Assembly: GCF_029868745.1 (NCBI RefSeq)
Contig: NZ_JARWOP010000253.1
Location: 1-40,307 of the forward strand
Direction: 5' to 3'
From: Nocardia wallacei
Lineage (GTDB): Bacteria > Actinomycetota > Actinomycetes > Mycobacteriales > Mycobacteriaceae
DNA length: 40,307 nucleotides
In this document: positions 20,901 to 28,759 of the stretch, one piece after another
Layout: the number at the start of each line of letters is the position of its first letter
Position numbering within the stretch: position 1 is the stretch's first letter
The notes under the pieces: model-generated
The model's database searches: none
Seen by the model: the letters and a program-made list of their open reading frames with translations, nothing else
Told to the model about the DNA's origin: nothing
Program-made: the position numbers and the translations under genes

Positions 20901-22194
20901 GGTCGGCCTGGACTCCCTCCAGGCCCTGGAACTGCGCAGGCGAGTCGACGAGGAATTCGGTCACGACCTTCCTGTCGCGGATCTCATCGGCGGCGCGTCA
21001 CTCGACGATGTGGTGCGGGCCGTCGGCGGGCGGTCGGCGGTCACACCTGCTCCGATGTCGGCGACCGGGTCGCGCTCCACGTCCGCACGGGCCGACGGCC
21101 TGGAGCGGCCTGTGCCGGAGACGCTCGACGCGGACCGAATCCACACCGCCCGAAGAGATCTGGACCTCTTCGGGCTACGCGCCATGCTGCGGGTGCTGCG
21201 GCCGGTGCTGGACTCCGAGACCTTCCGCACCGACGAGGAGATCGCCGCCGCACTGGAATTCGCGCCGCGGCACCGCTGGCTGCTGCGGCAGTGGCTGCTG
21301 GCGCTGACCGAGAACGGTTGCCTGGACCACGATCCCGAGCGCGGACACCGGTATCGCGCCGAGGTTCCCGCGCCGTCGCGGGACGACCTGTCCGAGGTGT
21401 GCGCCGATCTCGGCTACGCCCGCGAGTTCGCCACCTTCCTGTCCGGCTCCGCGGACCGCCTGCTCGACCTGGCGCAGGACCGGTTGCGAGTGCAGGAACT
21501 ACTGTTCCCGAACGGCGACATGGTCACCGCGGACACCTTCTACCGCGACAATCTCGGCAGCCGATATCTCAACAGCGCCGCCCGGGAGGCCGTCGCCGAG
21601 GTCGTCGGGCGGCTGCGGCCCGACCGCGCGGCCGTCCGAATCCTGGAACTCGGCGCGGGCGTGGGCGGGCTGACCAGTGAGGTCGTCGCCGGATTGGTCG
21701 GGGAGCCGGTGGATTACCACTTCACGGACCTGTCCGCGTTCTTCCTCAACGCCGCCCGGAAGCGGTTCGCCGACGTGCCGGGCATGCGGTTCGGGATCGT
21801 GGACATGAATGCCGACCTGCCTCGGCAGCCCCGCTGCGACATCGTGCTCGCCTCCAATGTGCTGCACAACGCGCAGCACATCGGGCAAACCCTGCGGCAA
21901 CTGCACGATCTGCTGGAACCCGGCGGCGCGGTGATCTTCCTGGAGTTCTGCCGGGCGCACTGCCTGATGCTGACCTCGGTGCACTTCCTGATGTCGCCAC
22001 GCGCGGGCGGAATCCGTGCGGGCGAGACCGATGTGCGGGCCGGGACCGACCGGATCTTCCTGACCGAGGACGAGTGGCTCGGCCAGCTCACCGCCTCCGG
22101 CCTGACACCCCGGCCGGCACTGCCCGCGGCCGATCATCCGCTGGCGGTATTGGATCAGAAAGTGTTTGTCGCCGTGCGCGATCAGCGGGAATGA
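17944..22194 (+). CDS. PKS 1: AT-KR-ACP with C-terminal C-methyltransferase
   Basis: A polyketide protein of 1416 residues without its own ketosynthase, MbtD-like but longer. Domains: AT (about 97-385, FPGQGGQRPGMG and GHSQGE, with YPAHT where YASH/HAFH usually sits); KR (about 692-872, GGTGAVG, CSSLAATLGG, YAAAN); ACP (about 960-1030, VGLDSLQA). The C-terminal methyltransferase (about 1059-1416) has a helical lead-in, the conserved LLFPNGD.....YRDN segment, the SAM loop LELGAGVGG (about 1233-1241) and ASNVLHN. The lead-in resembles C-methyltransferase domains of hybrid PKSs. No DH or ER is present, so the product should be a beta-hydroxyacyl-ACP, possibly alpha-methylated. An MT after the ACP is unusual, since C-MTs normally lie between AT and KR. 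GHSQGE is more typical of methylmalonyl ATs. Confidence 0.92.
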   Translation: MSSYRLPDGSVPILLSADHLDLLPGAAAALLSYVAEHPEASPDRVGDMLFRTRAARRHRVLAMVDSRDGLVDALRAIVDGRNHPAVVRSAEPAAARRSAYVFPGQGGQRPGMGKLFYEHMPAFRAEVDRCGELFAELFGASPTAYLLDADLEPGDSARVVQPALFAEMAGLAAMWRSVGITPDVVVGHSQGELAAAYVSGAMTLADAVLVVGARARAVDTIASDRYAMAVVAADREECEELLARRSGWAQVSVINSPRMVGISGERDTVEDVVATLTADDRFARLIRVEYPAHTDRVTDVRQQVQDAMSGRLRHPHFLDTDIDCLGATLGGAVTTDLPVDEYWFWNLRNTVRFDKAIDAAVAREVDTFVELAEHPTLALSIQENLSAAAPGRRVTVTGTSSRAATDLSEFTRNLATLAVHDLDYRWDALRVESDEVVRLPLDDFPNTEMNEVRLWLPYNAAAAARNVVPDNVSPPSPPPAAVERDPIRTALPQLLVETWNRLAHRSLAAPRSLGVIDHTGQCAELAAALCAHAPDQGASARLIDVAAGDDTGDVDTLVVLLPALPELPAATAVAEVAEFFGTRAWWSKPGAAVTDWWLVTVGGEAAVRDDAPPHPVPAAAAAGFRCAGTEYPDVAFRHLDLSPGETGADEAPTIITALHTADEPELALRRGTLYAKRLVEADQEGSELVAVPDNVVILGGTGAVGLEFCDHVARHGARRIALVSRSGETAAVGDRLRGLRDLGAEIRVIRCDLGDEAATRRVADALRDMPAGLVVHAAADIAGLTNIELINVTAAEADRVVRGKVVGLAHVLDSLALEKDCRLLLCSSLAATLGGRGMSVYAAANRMLDAEARRLRAAGRDAVSVQWGQWAVHRGAGTSAADVLAGVGYLPMRSEDAVTLGLRGPRENTIVTAFDWDRGRSVLGQYGYGPVLSQLETPEPVHADPVPETRAPVAETAVPQRLLQLLAEVIGADDPATIDTARPLVAVGLDSLQALELRRRVDEEFGHDLPVADLIGGASLDDVVRAVGGRSAVTPAPMSATGSRSTSARADGLERPVPETLDADRIHTARRDLDLFGLRAMLRVLRPVLDSETFRTDEEIAAALEFAPRHRWLLRQWLLALTENGCLDHDPERGHRYRAEVPAPSRDDLSEVCADLGYAREFATFLSGSADRLLDLAQDRLRVQELLFPNGDMVTADTFYRDNLGSRYLNSAAREAVAEVVGRLRPDRAAVRILELGAGVGGLTSEVVAGLVGEPVDYHFTDLSAFFLNAARKRFADVPGMRFGIVDMNADLPRQPRCDIVLASNVLHNAQHIGQTLRQLHDLLEPGGAVIFLEFCRAHCLMLTSVHFLMSPRAGGIRAGETDVRAGTDRIFLTEDEWLGQLTASGLTPRPALPAADHPLAVLDQKVFVAVRDQRE

Positions 22195-22199
22195 CGGGC

Positions 22200-22228
22200 C
22201 GCCGGAGATTTGCCGTCGCCCTCCGGCG
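22200..22228 (+). terminator. Hairpin after PKS 1, possible terminator
   Basis: CGCCGGAG (22200-22207) and CTCCGGCG (22221-22228) form a perfect 8-bp stem with a 13-nt loop, starting 6 bp after the PKS 1 stop codon. There is no T tract. It may end or attenuate the long NRPS/PKS transcript before the separately controlled second cassette. Confidence 0.45.
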
Positions 22229-22305
22229 CGGTCATAGCGACCGTGCGCGAGTGTCTGTTCGGTCATGTGACCACCCCCTGTCTCCGGGGGCACCCCTCGG
22301 GTATA

Positions 22306-22324
22306 TTAGGTTTGCCTCACCTAC
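22306..22324 (+). promoter_or_regulatory. IdeR/DtxR iron box of the second PKS cassette
   Basis: TTAGGTTTGCCTCACCTAC matches the iron-box consensus at 15 of 19 positions. A TATATT hexamer at 22302-22307 overlaps its left edge and is a plausible -10. Repressor binding here would give the downstream thioesterase/KS/PKS cassette its own iron-controlled promoter. Apart from this box and the hairpin at 22200, the gap 22195-22527 holds about 200 bp of untranslated leader in which I see only a doubtful 50-codon frame (22360-22512). Confidence 0.72.
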
Positions 22325-22527
22325 ATCGACCCGGCGTGGATTTCGATCCTGCCAGGCCGATGTCCCGGGGTGCAAGCAGTCGGGCGGAACGAGAGATATC
22401 TGAGCAGACCAGTGAATACGTGATCGTTCGCCGTCGCGCTCGGCCGTCCGTGGGCGGGCCGATGCCCGGGATTCGCTGTGGCTCCGGCCATTCCACCTGG
22501 CAGTCCGTGTGAAGAGAGATATGTGAT

Positions 22528-23283
22528 ATGGCAACTACTCCCGGTTGGGTCAGACAGTTTCACAAGCCGCGTGCGGCCGGAGCGGCGCCGCTGGTGATCT
22601 GTCCGCACGCGGGCGGCGGCGCCTCGACATACCGGCCGTTCTCCAAGCGGCTGTCCGAGGATTTCGACGTCATCGTGTTGCAGTACCCCGGGCGGCAGGA
22701 CCGGGCGCGCGAGGCGGCGCTCGGCACCCTGCCGGGGATTGCCGCCGGCGCCTTCGACGAGTTCGCCCGCTCCTCGTTCAACCGGGGCGAGCCGCTCACG
22801 GTGTTCGGGCACAGCATGGGCTCGATCGTGGCGTTCGAATTCACCCGGCTCGCCGAGGCGGCCGGACTACCGGTGCGATTACTGGGGATCTCCGGCACGG
22901 TCGCACCCTCGCGCGTCGCGGACATGCCGAACCATCCGACCGACGACGAACTGCTGCTCGACCACCTCACCGGACTGCAGGGCACCGGCACCGACGTGCT
23001 GGGCAACCGCGATCTGATGAAGATGGCGCTGCCGGTACTCAAGGCCGACTACGCCGCCTTCGACCGCTATTCGTGCCCGGCGGACGTGCGGGTGCAGGCG
23101 CCGATCCGCGCGATGGGCGGCAGCGACGACGAGTTCGTCACCATGGGCGAGCTGTACAACTGGCAGCGCCACACGGCGGCGGAACTGCAGGTCGAGATGT
23201 TCGACGGCGGGCACTTCTATCTGCACGATCAGGTCGCGGGAGTATCGGAACTGCTTGCGGCCGAACTGGAGACCGTGCGATGA
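22528..23283 (+). CDS. Type II thioesterase, copy 2
   Basis: A 251-residue alpha/beta hydrolase paralogous to the copy at 15878, with CPHAGGGASTY (about 27-37), GHSMG (about 94-98) and FDGGHFYL. The likely role is editing of carrier-bound intermediates for the adjacent KS/AT-KR-ACP pair. It is the first gene after the iron box at 22306. A GAAGAGAG Shine-Dalgarno-like stretch lies about 9 bp before the ATG. Its stop overlaps the next start as ATGA. Having a dedicated thioesterase for each PKS cassette supports duplication of the whole three-gene unit. Confidence 0.9.
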   Translation: MATTPGWVRQFHKPRAAGAAPLVICPHAGGGASTYRPFSKRLSEDFDVIVLQYPGRQDRAREAALGTLPGIAAGAFDEFARSSFNRGEPLTVFGHSMGSIVAFEFTRLAEAAGLPVRLLGISGTVAPSRVADMPNHPTDDELLLDHLTGLQGTGTDVLGNRDLMKMALPVLKADYAAFDRYSCPADVRVQAPIRAMGGSDDEFVTMGELYNWQRHTAAELQVEMFDGGHFYLHDQVAGVSELLAAELETVR

Positions 23284-24584
23284 GCGAGGTCGCCGACCCC
23301 ATCGTGATCACGGGCCTGGCCGTCGAGGCGCCCGGCGGCATCGAGACGCCGGCGCAGTACTGGGCGGCGCTGGCCGACGCACGGGACCTGACCGGCCCCT
23401 TCCCGCGCGACCGCGGCTGGCCGATCGAGCGGCTGCTGTCGCTGTCGGCGATCGAGGGCTGGTCCGAGGTGCGCGACGCGGGCGGATTCCTCGACGCCGC
23501 AGCCGAATTCGATCCGATGTTCTTCGGCATCACACCGCGCGAGGCGGTCGCCATGGATCCGCAGCAGCGGGTGGCGCTGCGGGTCGCATGGCGCGCGCTG
23601 GAGAACGCCGGAATCAAACCCGGCGCCATCGACGGCGAGGAGGTCGGCTGCTACATGGGCGCGTCGCCGACCGAATACGGCCCGCACGCCGCGGAGGTCA
23701 ACGACTACAGCGGATATCGCGCCACCGGCACCGCCCTCGGCGCGGTGGCCGGACGGATCTCCAACTGCATGGGCCTCGGCGGGCCCTCCATCGTGGTGGA
23801 CACAGCCTGCGCCTCGTCGCTGGCCGCGCTGCATCTGGCGGCGGCGGGGATCGCCGCGGGCGAATGCGAGTGGGCGCTGGCGGGTGCGGTGTGCGTCATG
23901 GGTTCGCCCGGCGCGTTTTTCGAATTCTCCAAGAACAACGCCCTCTCCGCCGACGGGCAGTGCAAGCCCTACTCCGACGATGCCGACGGCACGCTGTGGG
24001 GCGAGGGAGCCGGCGTCGTCGTGCTGGAACGCGAATCGCGGGCCCGGCGCTTGGGCCACCGGATCTACGGCCGCCTGCTCGCCAGCCGGGTCAACCACAA
24101 CGGCGGCGGCGGGCCGATCGCCGTGCCCAGCACCGAGGCGCAGCGGCGCCTGATCCGCAAGACCGTCGAGGCGGCGGGCATCTCGCCGGACCTGGTCGGG
24201 ATGATCGAGGGGCACGGCACCGCGACCGCGGTCGGCGATCCCCTGGAACTCGCCGCGCTGCAGGACGTGTACGGAACCGGCACGGCGCGACTGGGTTCGG
24301 TGAAGTCGAACGTCGGTCACGCCCAGGCGGCCGCGGGCATGCTCGGGCTGATCAAGGTCCTGCTGAGTGGTCTGCACGGATACATCGCGCCGACCCGATT
24401 CGCGGACAACCCCACCACCAAGGTGGATTGGACCGCGTCGGGCCTGCGCCTGGCCGCCAAGCTCGAATACTGGCAGCCCCACGACGGGATCCGCTACGGC
24501 GCGGTCTCGTCGTTCGGCGTCTCGGGCACGAATGCCCATGCGCTGCTGGCCGTTCCGGCCGTGGAAGAGGAGATCCATGTCTAG
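23280..24584 (+). CDS. Stand-alone beta-ketoacyl synthase, copy 2
   Basis: A 434-residue ketosynthase closely resembling the copy at 16635; both begin with the same AVEAPGGI and PFPRDRGWPIE blocks. The active site is complete: Cys in VDTACASSL (about 177-185), His in EGHGTATAVGD and His in KSNVGHAQAAAG. The ATG overlaps the thioesterase stop (ATGA), and the 3' end overlaps the AT-KR-ACP gene by the same ATGTCTAG octamer seen in cassette 1. The intact catalytic triad argues for a working enzyme and not a decaying duplicate. It is expected to elongate an acyl chain with the extender carried by PKS 2. Confidence 0.91.
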   Translation: MSEVADPIVITGLAVEAPGGIETPAQYWAALADARDLTGPFPRDRGWPIERLLSLSAIEGWSEVRDAGGFLDAAAEFDPMFFGITPREAVAMDPQQRVALRVAWRALENAGIKPGAIDGEEVGCYMGASPTEYGPHAAEVNDYSGYRATGTALGAVAGRISNCMGLGGPSIVVDTACASSLAALHLAAAGIAAGECEWALAGAVCVMGSPGAFFEFSKNNALSADGQCKPYSDDADGTLWGEGAGVVVLERESRARRLGHRIYGRLLASRVNHNGGGGPIAVPSTEAQRRLIRKTVEAAGISPDLVGMIEGHGTATAVGDPLELAALQDVYGTGTARLGSVKSNVGHAQAAAGMLGLIKVLLSGLHGYIAPTRFADNPTTKVDWTASGLRLAAKLEYWQPHDGIRYGAVSSFGVSGTNAHALLAVPAVEEEIHV

Positions 24585-27500
24585 CTACCGACTTCCGGAC
24601 GGCAGCGTTCCGGTACTGCTGTCCTCGGATAACCCCGAGACACTCCGCGCGGAGGCCGCCGCCGTCGCCGACTACCTCGCCGACCACGGCGACGTCTCGC
24701 CGGATCGAGTGGCCGACATGCTTTTCCGCACCCGCGTCGCGCGCCGGTACCGGGCCCTGGTGATGGCGACCGGGCACGCGGAACTGCTGACCGCGCTGCG
24801 CGCCGTCGCGGCGGGCGAGCCGCACGCGGACGTGGTGAGTTCCGAAAAGGCCGCCACCGCGCGGCGGATCGCGTACGTCTTCCCGGGGCAGGGCAGTCAG
24901 CGCCCCGGCATGGGCCGGATGCTCTACGACCACTCCGAGGCCTACCGGGCCGCGGTCGACGAGTGCGACAAGGTCTTTCACGAGCTGTACTCGTGGTCGC
25001 CGCTGCCGTATCTGCTGGACGCGGATCTACCGGCCGACGACAGTGCGCGGACGGTGCAGCCCGCGCTGTTCATGCAGATGGTCGGCGTCGCCGCGATGTG
25101 GGCGGCGGTCGGGGTGCGCCCGGCGGCGACCGTGGGTCATTCGCAGGGCGAGATCGCCGCGGCCTACGTGTCGGGCGCGCAGACGCTGCGCGACGCGGCC
25201 CGCATCGTGACCACCCGCGCGACCATCGTGGACGGGCTGCAGCTGACCGGCTACTCCATGGCCGTGCTCGGCATCGACCGGGACGAGTGCGAGGACCTGC
25301 TGGCCCGGCACGCGGGCTTCGCGGAGCTGTCGGTGGTCAACTCGCCGCACATCCTCGCCATCTCCGGCGAGCGGGCGGCCGTGCTGGCGATCGTCGAACT
25401 GCTCAATGCCGCAGGGAAATTCGCCAAGGAGATCCGGGTCCAGTATCCGGCACACACCTCCTACGTCAGCGGTTTCCGCGACGTGCTGAACCGCACGGTC
25501 GGCGACGATATGGACAACCGGTCGTTCATGGACAGCGAGATCGACTTCATCGGGGGCACCCTGGGCGACCGCGTCGACCCGGACCTGTCGATAATCGACT
25601 ACTGGTACCTGAACCTGCGCAACCGGGTTCGCTTCGACCGGGCCATCGACATCGCCGCCGGCCGGGGCGTCGACACCTTCCTCGAGATCTCCGAGCACCC
25701 CACGCTCATGCTGGCCATCCAGGAGAATCTGGCCGCCGTCACCCCGCAGCGGTCCTTCCAGGCGCTGGGCACCTCGCGGCGGTCCGCCGAAGACCTGCGT
25801 GAGTTCACCCGCAACGTGGCCGGCGTCGCGGTGCACGATGCCGGATTCGACTGGGAAGCGTTGCGGGTCAGCGCTTCCGGCGGCGCGGTGACCCTGCCGC
25901 TGCTGGACTTCCCGAACACCCGGATGGCCGCGAAGACGCTCTGGGCGCCGTACCCGTACGCGGACACCGCAACGTCGGCGACCCCGCGCGCGGCGGGCGA
26001 GCGCGCCGCCGACGGCACGGTCGTGCCGCAGCGCTTCGCCGAGCATTGGACGCGGTTGCCGCGGCGAAAGATGGTGCCACCGCGCACCATCGCGCTCGTG
26101 GACCCCTCGGACCGCTGCGCCGATCTCGTGTCCTCGATCTGCGCGGCCGCGCCGCGGCACGGCGCCACGGTCGTCTACACCGACGAAACGGGCACGCCCA
26201 CCGCGTCGTTCGACACCCTCGTCGTGCTGGTTCCGCCGTCGTCGGGCGCGGAGGTCGCGGCGGCGGTCGATGATGTCGCCGAATTCCTCGGCGACCGTTC
26301 GTGGTTGCCGGAGCTGACCGGGGTCAGCGATATCTGGCTCGTCACCACCGGTGGCGAACAGGTGCTGGAGACCGACGTCCCCGGCCTGTTCCCGGCCGCC
26401 GCGCAGGCCGGATTCCGTTGCCTGGGAGCCGAACACATCGGCGTCTCCTTCCGGCACATCGATCTGGCCGCCGACGCGGACCCGGCGGCTGCCGCCAAGG
26501 GGCTGGTGGAATCGCTGCACACGGCGGGCGAACCCGAACTGGCGGTGCGCGACGGCGGCGTCTACGCCAAGCGCCTGATCGTCGACGACACCGCCGCCGA
26601 CCGGCCGCTGGACCCGCGCGAACTGCGCGAGGTCGTGATCGTCGGCGGCACCGGCAAACTCGGGCTGGACTTCTGTGAACGGTTCGTCGCCGCCGGTGCG
26701 GGCCGCGTCACCCTGGTCAGCCGCACCGGCGGCGATCCGGCCGCGGTGCAGCGGATCCGGAGCATCCAGCGGCTGGGCAAGACCGAGATCGTCCGCAAGA
26801 GCTGCGATGTCGGTGACGAGGACGCCGTGCGCGCGCTGGCAGATGAGTACCGGGCCACCCCGGCGACGCTGATCGTGCATGCGGCCGTGGACTATTCGGC
26901 CGCCGAGGCCGATCCCACCCGGGACACCATTCGCGCCGCGGCCGCGGCCAAGGTCGTCGCCCTGGATCACCTGATGCGGCACTTCCCGCTCGCCGCCGAC
27001 GGCCGCGTCGTGCTGTGCTCCTCGCTGTCGGCGACGCTCGGCGGGCGCGGGCACATGGTGTACGCGGCGGTGAACCGGCTGCTCGACGCCGCCGCCGCGC
27101 GCTACCGCGACCAGGGTGTGCGCTGCTGCGCGGTGCAGTGGGGGCTGTGGCGTGCGGTCGGCGCGGACAACGCGGAGGCACTCGCCAAGATCAGCGGCAC
27201 CGGCCTGCTGCCGATGGAGCCCGTCGCGGCCGTCGCGGCGGGATTCGCGCCGGACGCGGCGAATACGCTCGTCGTCGCGGCGGAGTGGGGGCGAATCCGG
27301 GACCTGTACACCGTGTTCGGCTACCAGGCCCTGTTCGCCGAACTGCCCGAGGATCGGCCCGAGCCCGCCGATTCCGTTGCGGCCGAGACGGATTCACCGC
27401 CCCTGCCGGAGGTGGAGGCGGTGGCGGAGCCGGTGCGAGCCGCGCCGCGCGACACCGCGGACACGGTCCGCGACGCGCTGCGCACGGTGATGGGCCTGGG

Positions 27501-27669
27501 CAGCACCGAGACCATCGACGGCTCGGTCCCGCTGGTGGCCCTCGGACTCGACTCGCTACAGGCCCTCGATCTGCGTAAACGTGTCGAATCCGACCTGAAG
27601 CGGGACCTGCCGGTGACGGCGATCCTGGGCGGCGCGTCCCTGGACGAGGTGGTGTCGCTGCTGGGCTGA
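24577..27669 (+). CDS. PKS 2: AT-KR-ACP
   Basis: A polyketide protein of 1030 residues, the usual MbtD-like size. It starts with the same 12 residues as PKS 1 (MSSYRLPDGSVP) and then diverges. Domains: AT (about 97-390, FPGQGSQRPGMG, GHSQGE, again YPAHT); KR (about 685-865, GGTGKLG, CSSLSATLGG, YAAVN); ACP at the C terminus (about 960-1030, LGLDSLQA). There is no DH, ER or methyltransferase. With the preceding ketosynthase it should yield a beta-hydroxyacyl-ACP, the unit that in mycobactin/nocobactin links the two lysine-derived residues. The main difference from PKS 1 is the missing C-terminal methyltransferase. Confidence 0.92.
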   Translation: MSSYRLPDGSVPVLLSSDNPETLRAEAAAVADYLADHGDVSPDRVADMLFRTRVARRYRALVMATGHAELLTALRAVAAGEPHADVVSSEKAATARRIAYVFPGQGSQRPGMGRMLYDHSEAYRAAVDECDKVFHELYSWSPLPYLLDADLPADDSARTVQPALFMQMVGVAAMWAAVGVRPAATVGHSQGEIAAAYVSGAQTLRDAARIVTTRATIVDGLQLTGYSMAVLGIDRDECEDLLARHAGFAELSVVNSPHILAISGERAAVLAIVELLNAAGKFAKEIRVQYPAHTSYVSGFRDVLNRTVGDDMDNRSFMDSEIDFIGGTLGDRVDPDLSIIDYWYLNLRNRVRFDRAIDIAAGRGVDTFLEISEHPTLMLAIQENLAAVTPQRSFQALGTSRRSAEDLREFTRNVAGVAVHDAGFDWEALRVSASGGAVTLPLLDFPNTRMAAKTLWAPYPYADTATSATPRAAGERAADGTVVPQRFAEHWTRLPRRKMVPPRTIALVDPSDRCADLVSSICAAAPRHGATVVYTDETGTPTASFDTLVVLVPPSSGAEVAAAVDDVAEFLGDRSWLPELTGVSDIWLVTTGGEQVLETDVPGLFPAAAQAGFRCLGAEHIGVSFRHIDLAADADPAAAAKGLVESLHTAGEPELAVRDGGVYAKRLIVDDTAADRPLDPRELREVVIVGGTGKLGLDFCERFVAAGAGRVTLVSRTGGDPAAVQRIRSIQRLGKTEIVRKSCDVGDEDAVRALADEYRATPATLIVHAAVDYSAAEADPTRDTIRAAAAAKVVALDHLMRHFPLAADGRVVLCSSLSATLGGRGHMVYAAVNRLLDAAAARYRDQGVRCCAVQWGLWRAVGADNAEALAKISGTGLLPMEPVAAVAAGFAPDAANTLVVAAEWGRIRDLYTVFGYQALFAELPEDRPEPADSVAAETDSPPLPEVEAVAEPVRAAPRDTADTVRDALRTVMGLGSTETIDGSVPLVALGLDSLQALDLRKRVESDLKRDLPVTAILGGASLDEVVSLLG

Positions 27670-27713
27670 GCGCGACCGGAGCGGGCGACGAAGGGGTAGA
27701 AACCCGTAGCTGA

Positions 27714-27732
27714 TTAGGTTAGCGTTACCAAA
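27714..27732 (+). promoter_or_regulatory. IdeR/DtxR iron box upstream of the ABC exporter
   Basis: TTAGGTTAGCGTTACCAAA matches the iron-box consensus at 15 of 19 positions, with a perfect left half TTAGGTTAG. It lies 20 bp before the ATPase ATG, which is preceded by GGGGA. It links the transporter genes to the same iron signal as the siderophore genes. Confidence 0.7.
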
Positions 27733-27751
27733 GTAATAGCTGCGGGGATCT

Positions 27752-28759
27752 ATGAGCACTCAGACGGAGAGCATTGTGTCGGAATCAGTGACAGGAGCGG
27801 CCGGTTCGCCGGGAGCGGACAACGCGATCGTGGTCGAGTCCGTGGAGAAGTCGTTCGGGGCGGTGCAGGCCTTGCGGGGCATCACCTTCAGCGTGCCGGC
27901 CGGCAGCGTGCTGGGCGTGCTCGGCCCGAACGGCGCCGGGAAGACGACGACCGTGTCCATCCTGTCCACGCTCACGCGGCCCGATGCCGGCCGGGCCGAG
28001 GTCGCCGGATTCGACGTCGTCCGCGACGCCGCCCGGGTGCGCTCGTCCATCATGCTCACCGGCCAGTACGCCGCCCTGGACGAGATGCTCACCGGCCGTG
28101 AGAATCTCGTGCTGTTCGGCCGCCTGATGGGCCTGCGCCGCAAGGCCGCGCAGGGCCGGGCGGTCGAGCTGCTGGAACAGTTCGGGCTGACCGAGGCCGC
28201 CGACCGGCGCGTCGGTCAGTACTCCGGCGGCATGCGGCGGCGCATCGACATCGCCTGCGGCCTGGTGCGCCCCCCGAAGGTCGTGTTCCTCGACGAGCCG
28301 ACCACCGGCCTGGATCCGGTGAGCCGCCAGAGCCTCTGGGCGCTGGTGCGCTCGCTCAAGGAACAGGGCGTCACGATCCTGCTCACCACGCAGTACCTTG
28401 AGGAGGCGGATGCGCTGAGCGACAACATCATCGTCGTCGACAAGGGCACGGTGATCGCGGAGGGCACCGCCGATCAGCTCAAGGCCCGCTCCGGCGCCAG
28501 CTACTGCGAGGTGGTCCCGGTCGACGCCGGTGACGTGCCCGCCGTGGTGACCGCGCTGTCCGGGCTGGGCGAGATCACCATCGCGGAATCGCGGGACCGG
28601 GTGTCGCTGCCGGCGCCGGACGGCGCCGTGACGCTGTCGGAGGCGTTGAGCCGAATCCAGGGCGCCGGAATCGAACTGATCGACATCGCGCTGCGCCGCC
28701 CCTCCCTCGACGAGGTCTTCATCGAGCTGACCAAGCCGACCGTGGGGGCCGGGGCGTGA
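27752..28759 (+). CDS. ABC transporter ATP-binding protein, DrrA-like
   Basis: A 335-residue ATPase of the DrrA/antibiotic-export class. It has Walker A GPNGAGKTT (about 66-74), signature YSGGMRRR (about 156-163), Walker B VVFLDEPTTGLD (about 174-185) and a switch His replaced by Gln (LLTTQYLEEAD), as is usual in DrrA relatives. The roughly 100-residue C-terminal extension is also typical. Two membrane subunits follow with GTGA and ATGA overlaps, giving a complete exporter. The iron box at 27714 and its position directly after the PKS genes suggest siderophore export; the substrate is inferred. Confidence 0.93.
   Translation: MSTQTESIVSESVTGAAGSPGADNAIVVESVEKSFGAVQALRGITFSVPAGSVLGVLGPNGAGKTTTVSILSTLTRPDAGRAEVAGFDVVRDAARVRSSIMLTGQYAALDEMLTGRENLVLFGRLMGLRRKAAQGRAVELLEQFGLTEAADRRVGQYSGGMRRRIDIACGLVRPPKVVFLDEPTTGLDPVSRQSLWALVRSLKEQGVTILLTTQYLEEADALSDNIIVVDKGTVIAEGTADQLKARSGASYCEVVPVDAGDVPAVVTALSGLGEITIAESRDRVSLPAPDGAVTLSEALSRIQGAGIELIDIALRRPSLDEVFIELTKPTVGAGA

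Noticed and set aside
22360..22512. A 50-codon frame in the leader of PKS cassette 2
   Set aside because: There is no good ribosome site and no recognisable sequence; it is kept only as a note in the leader finding.
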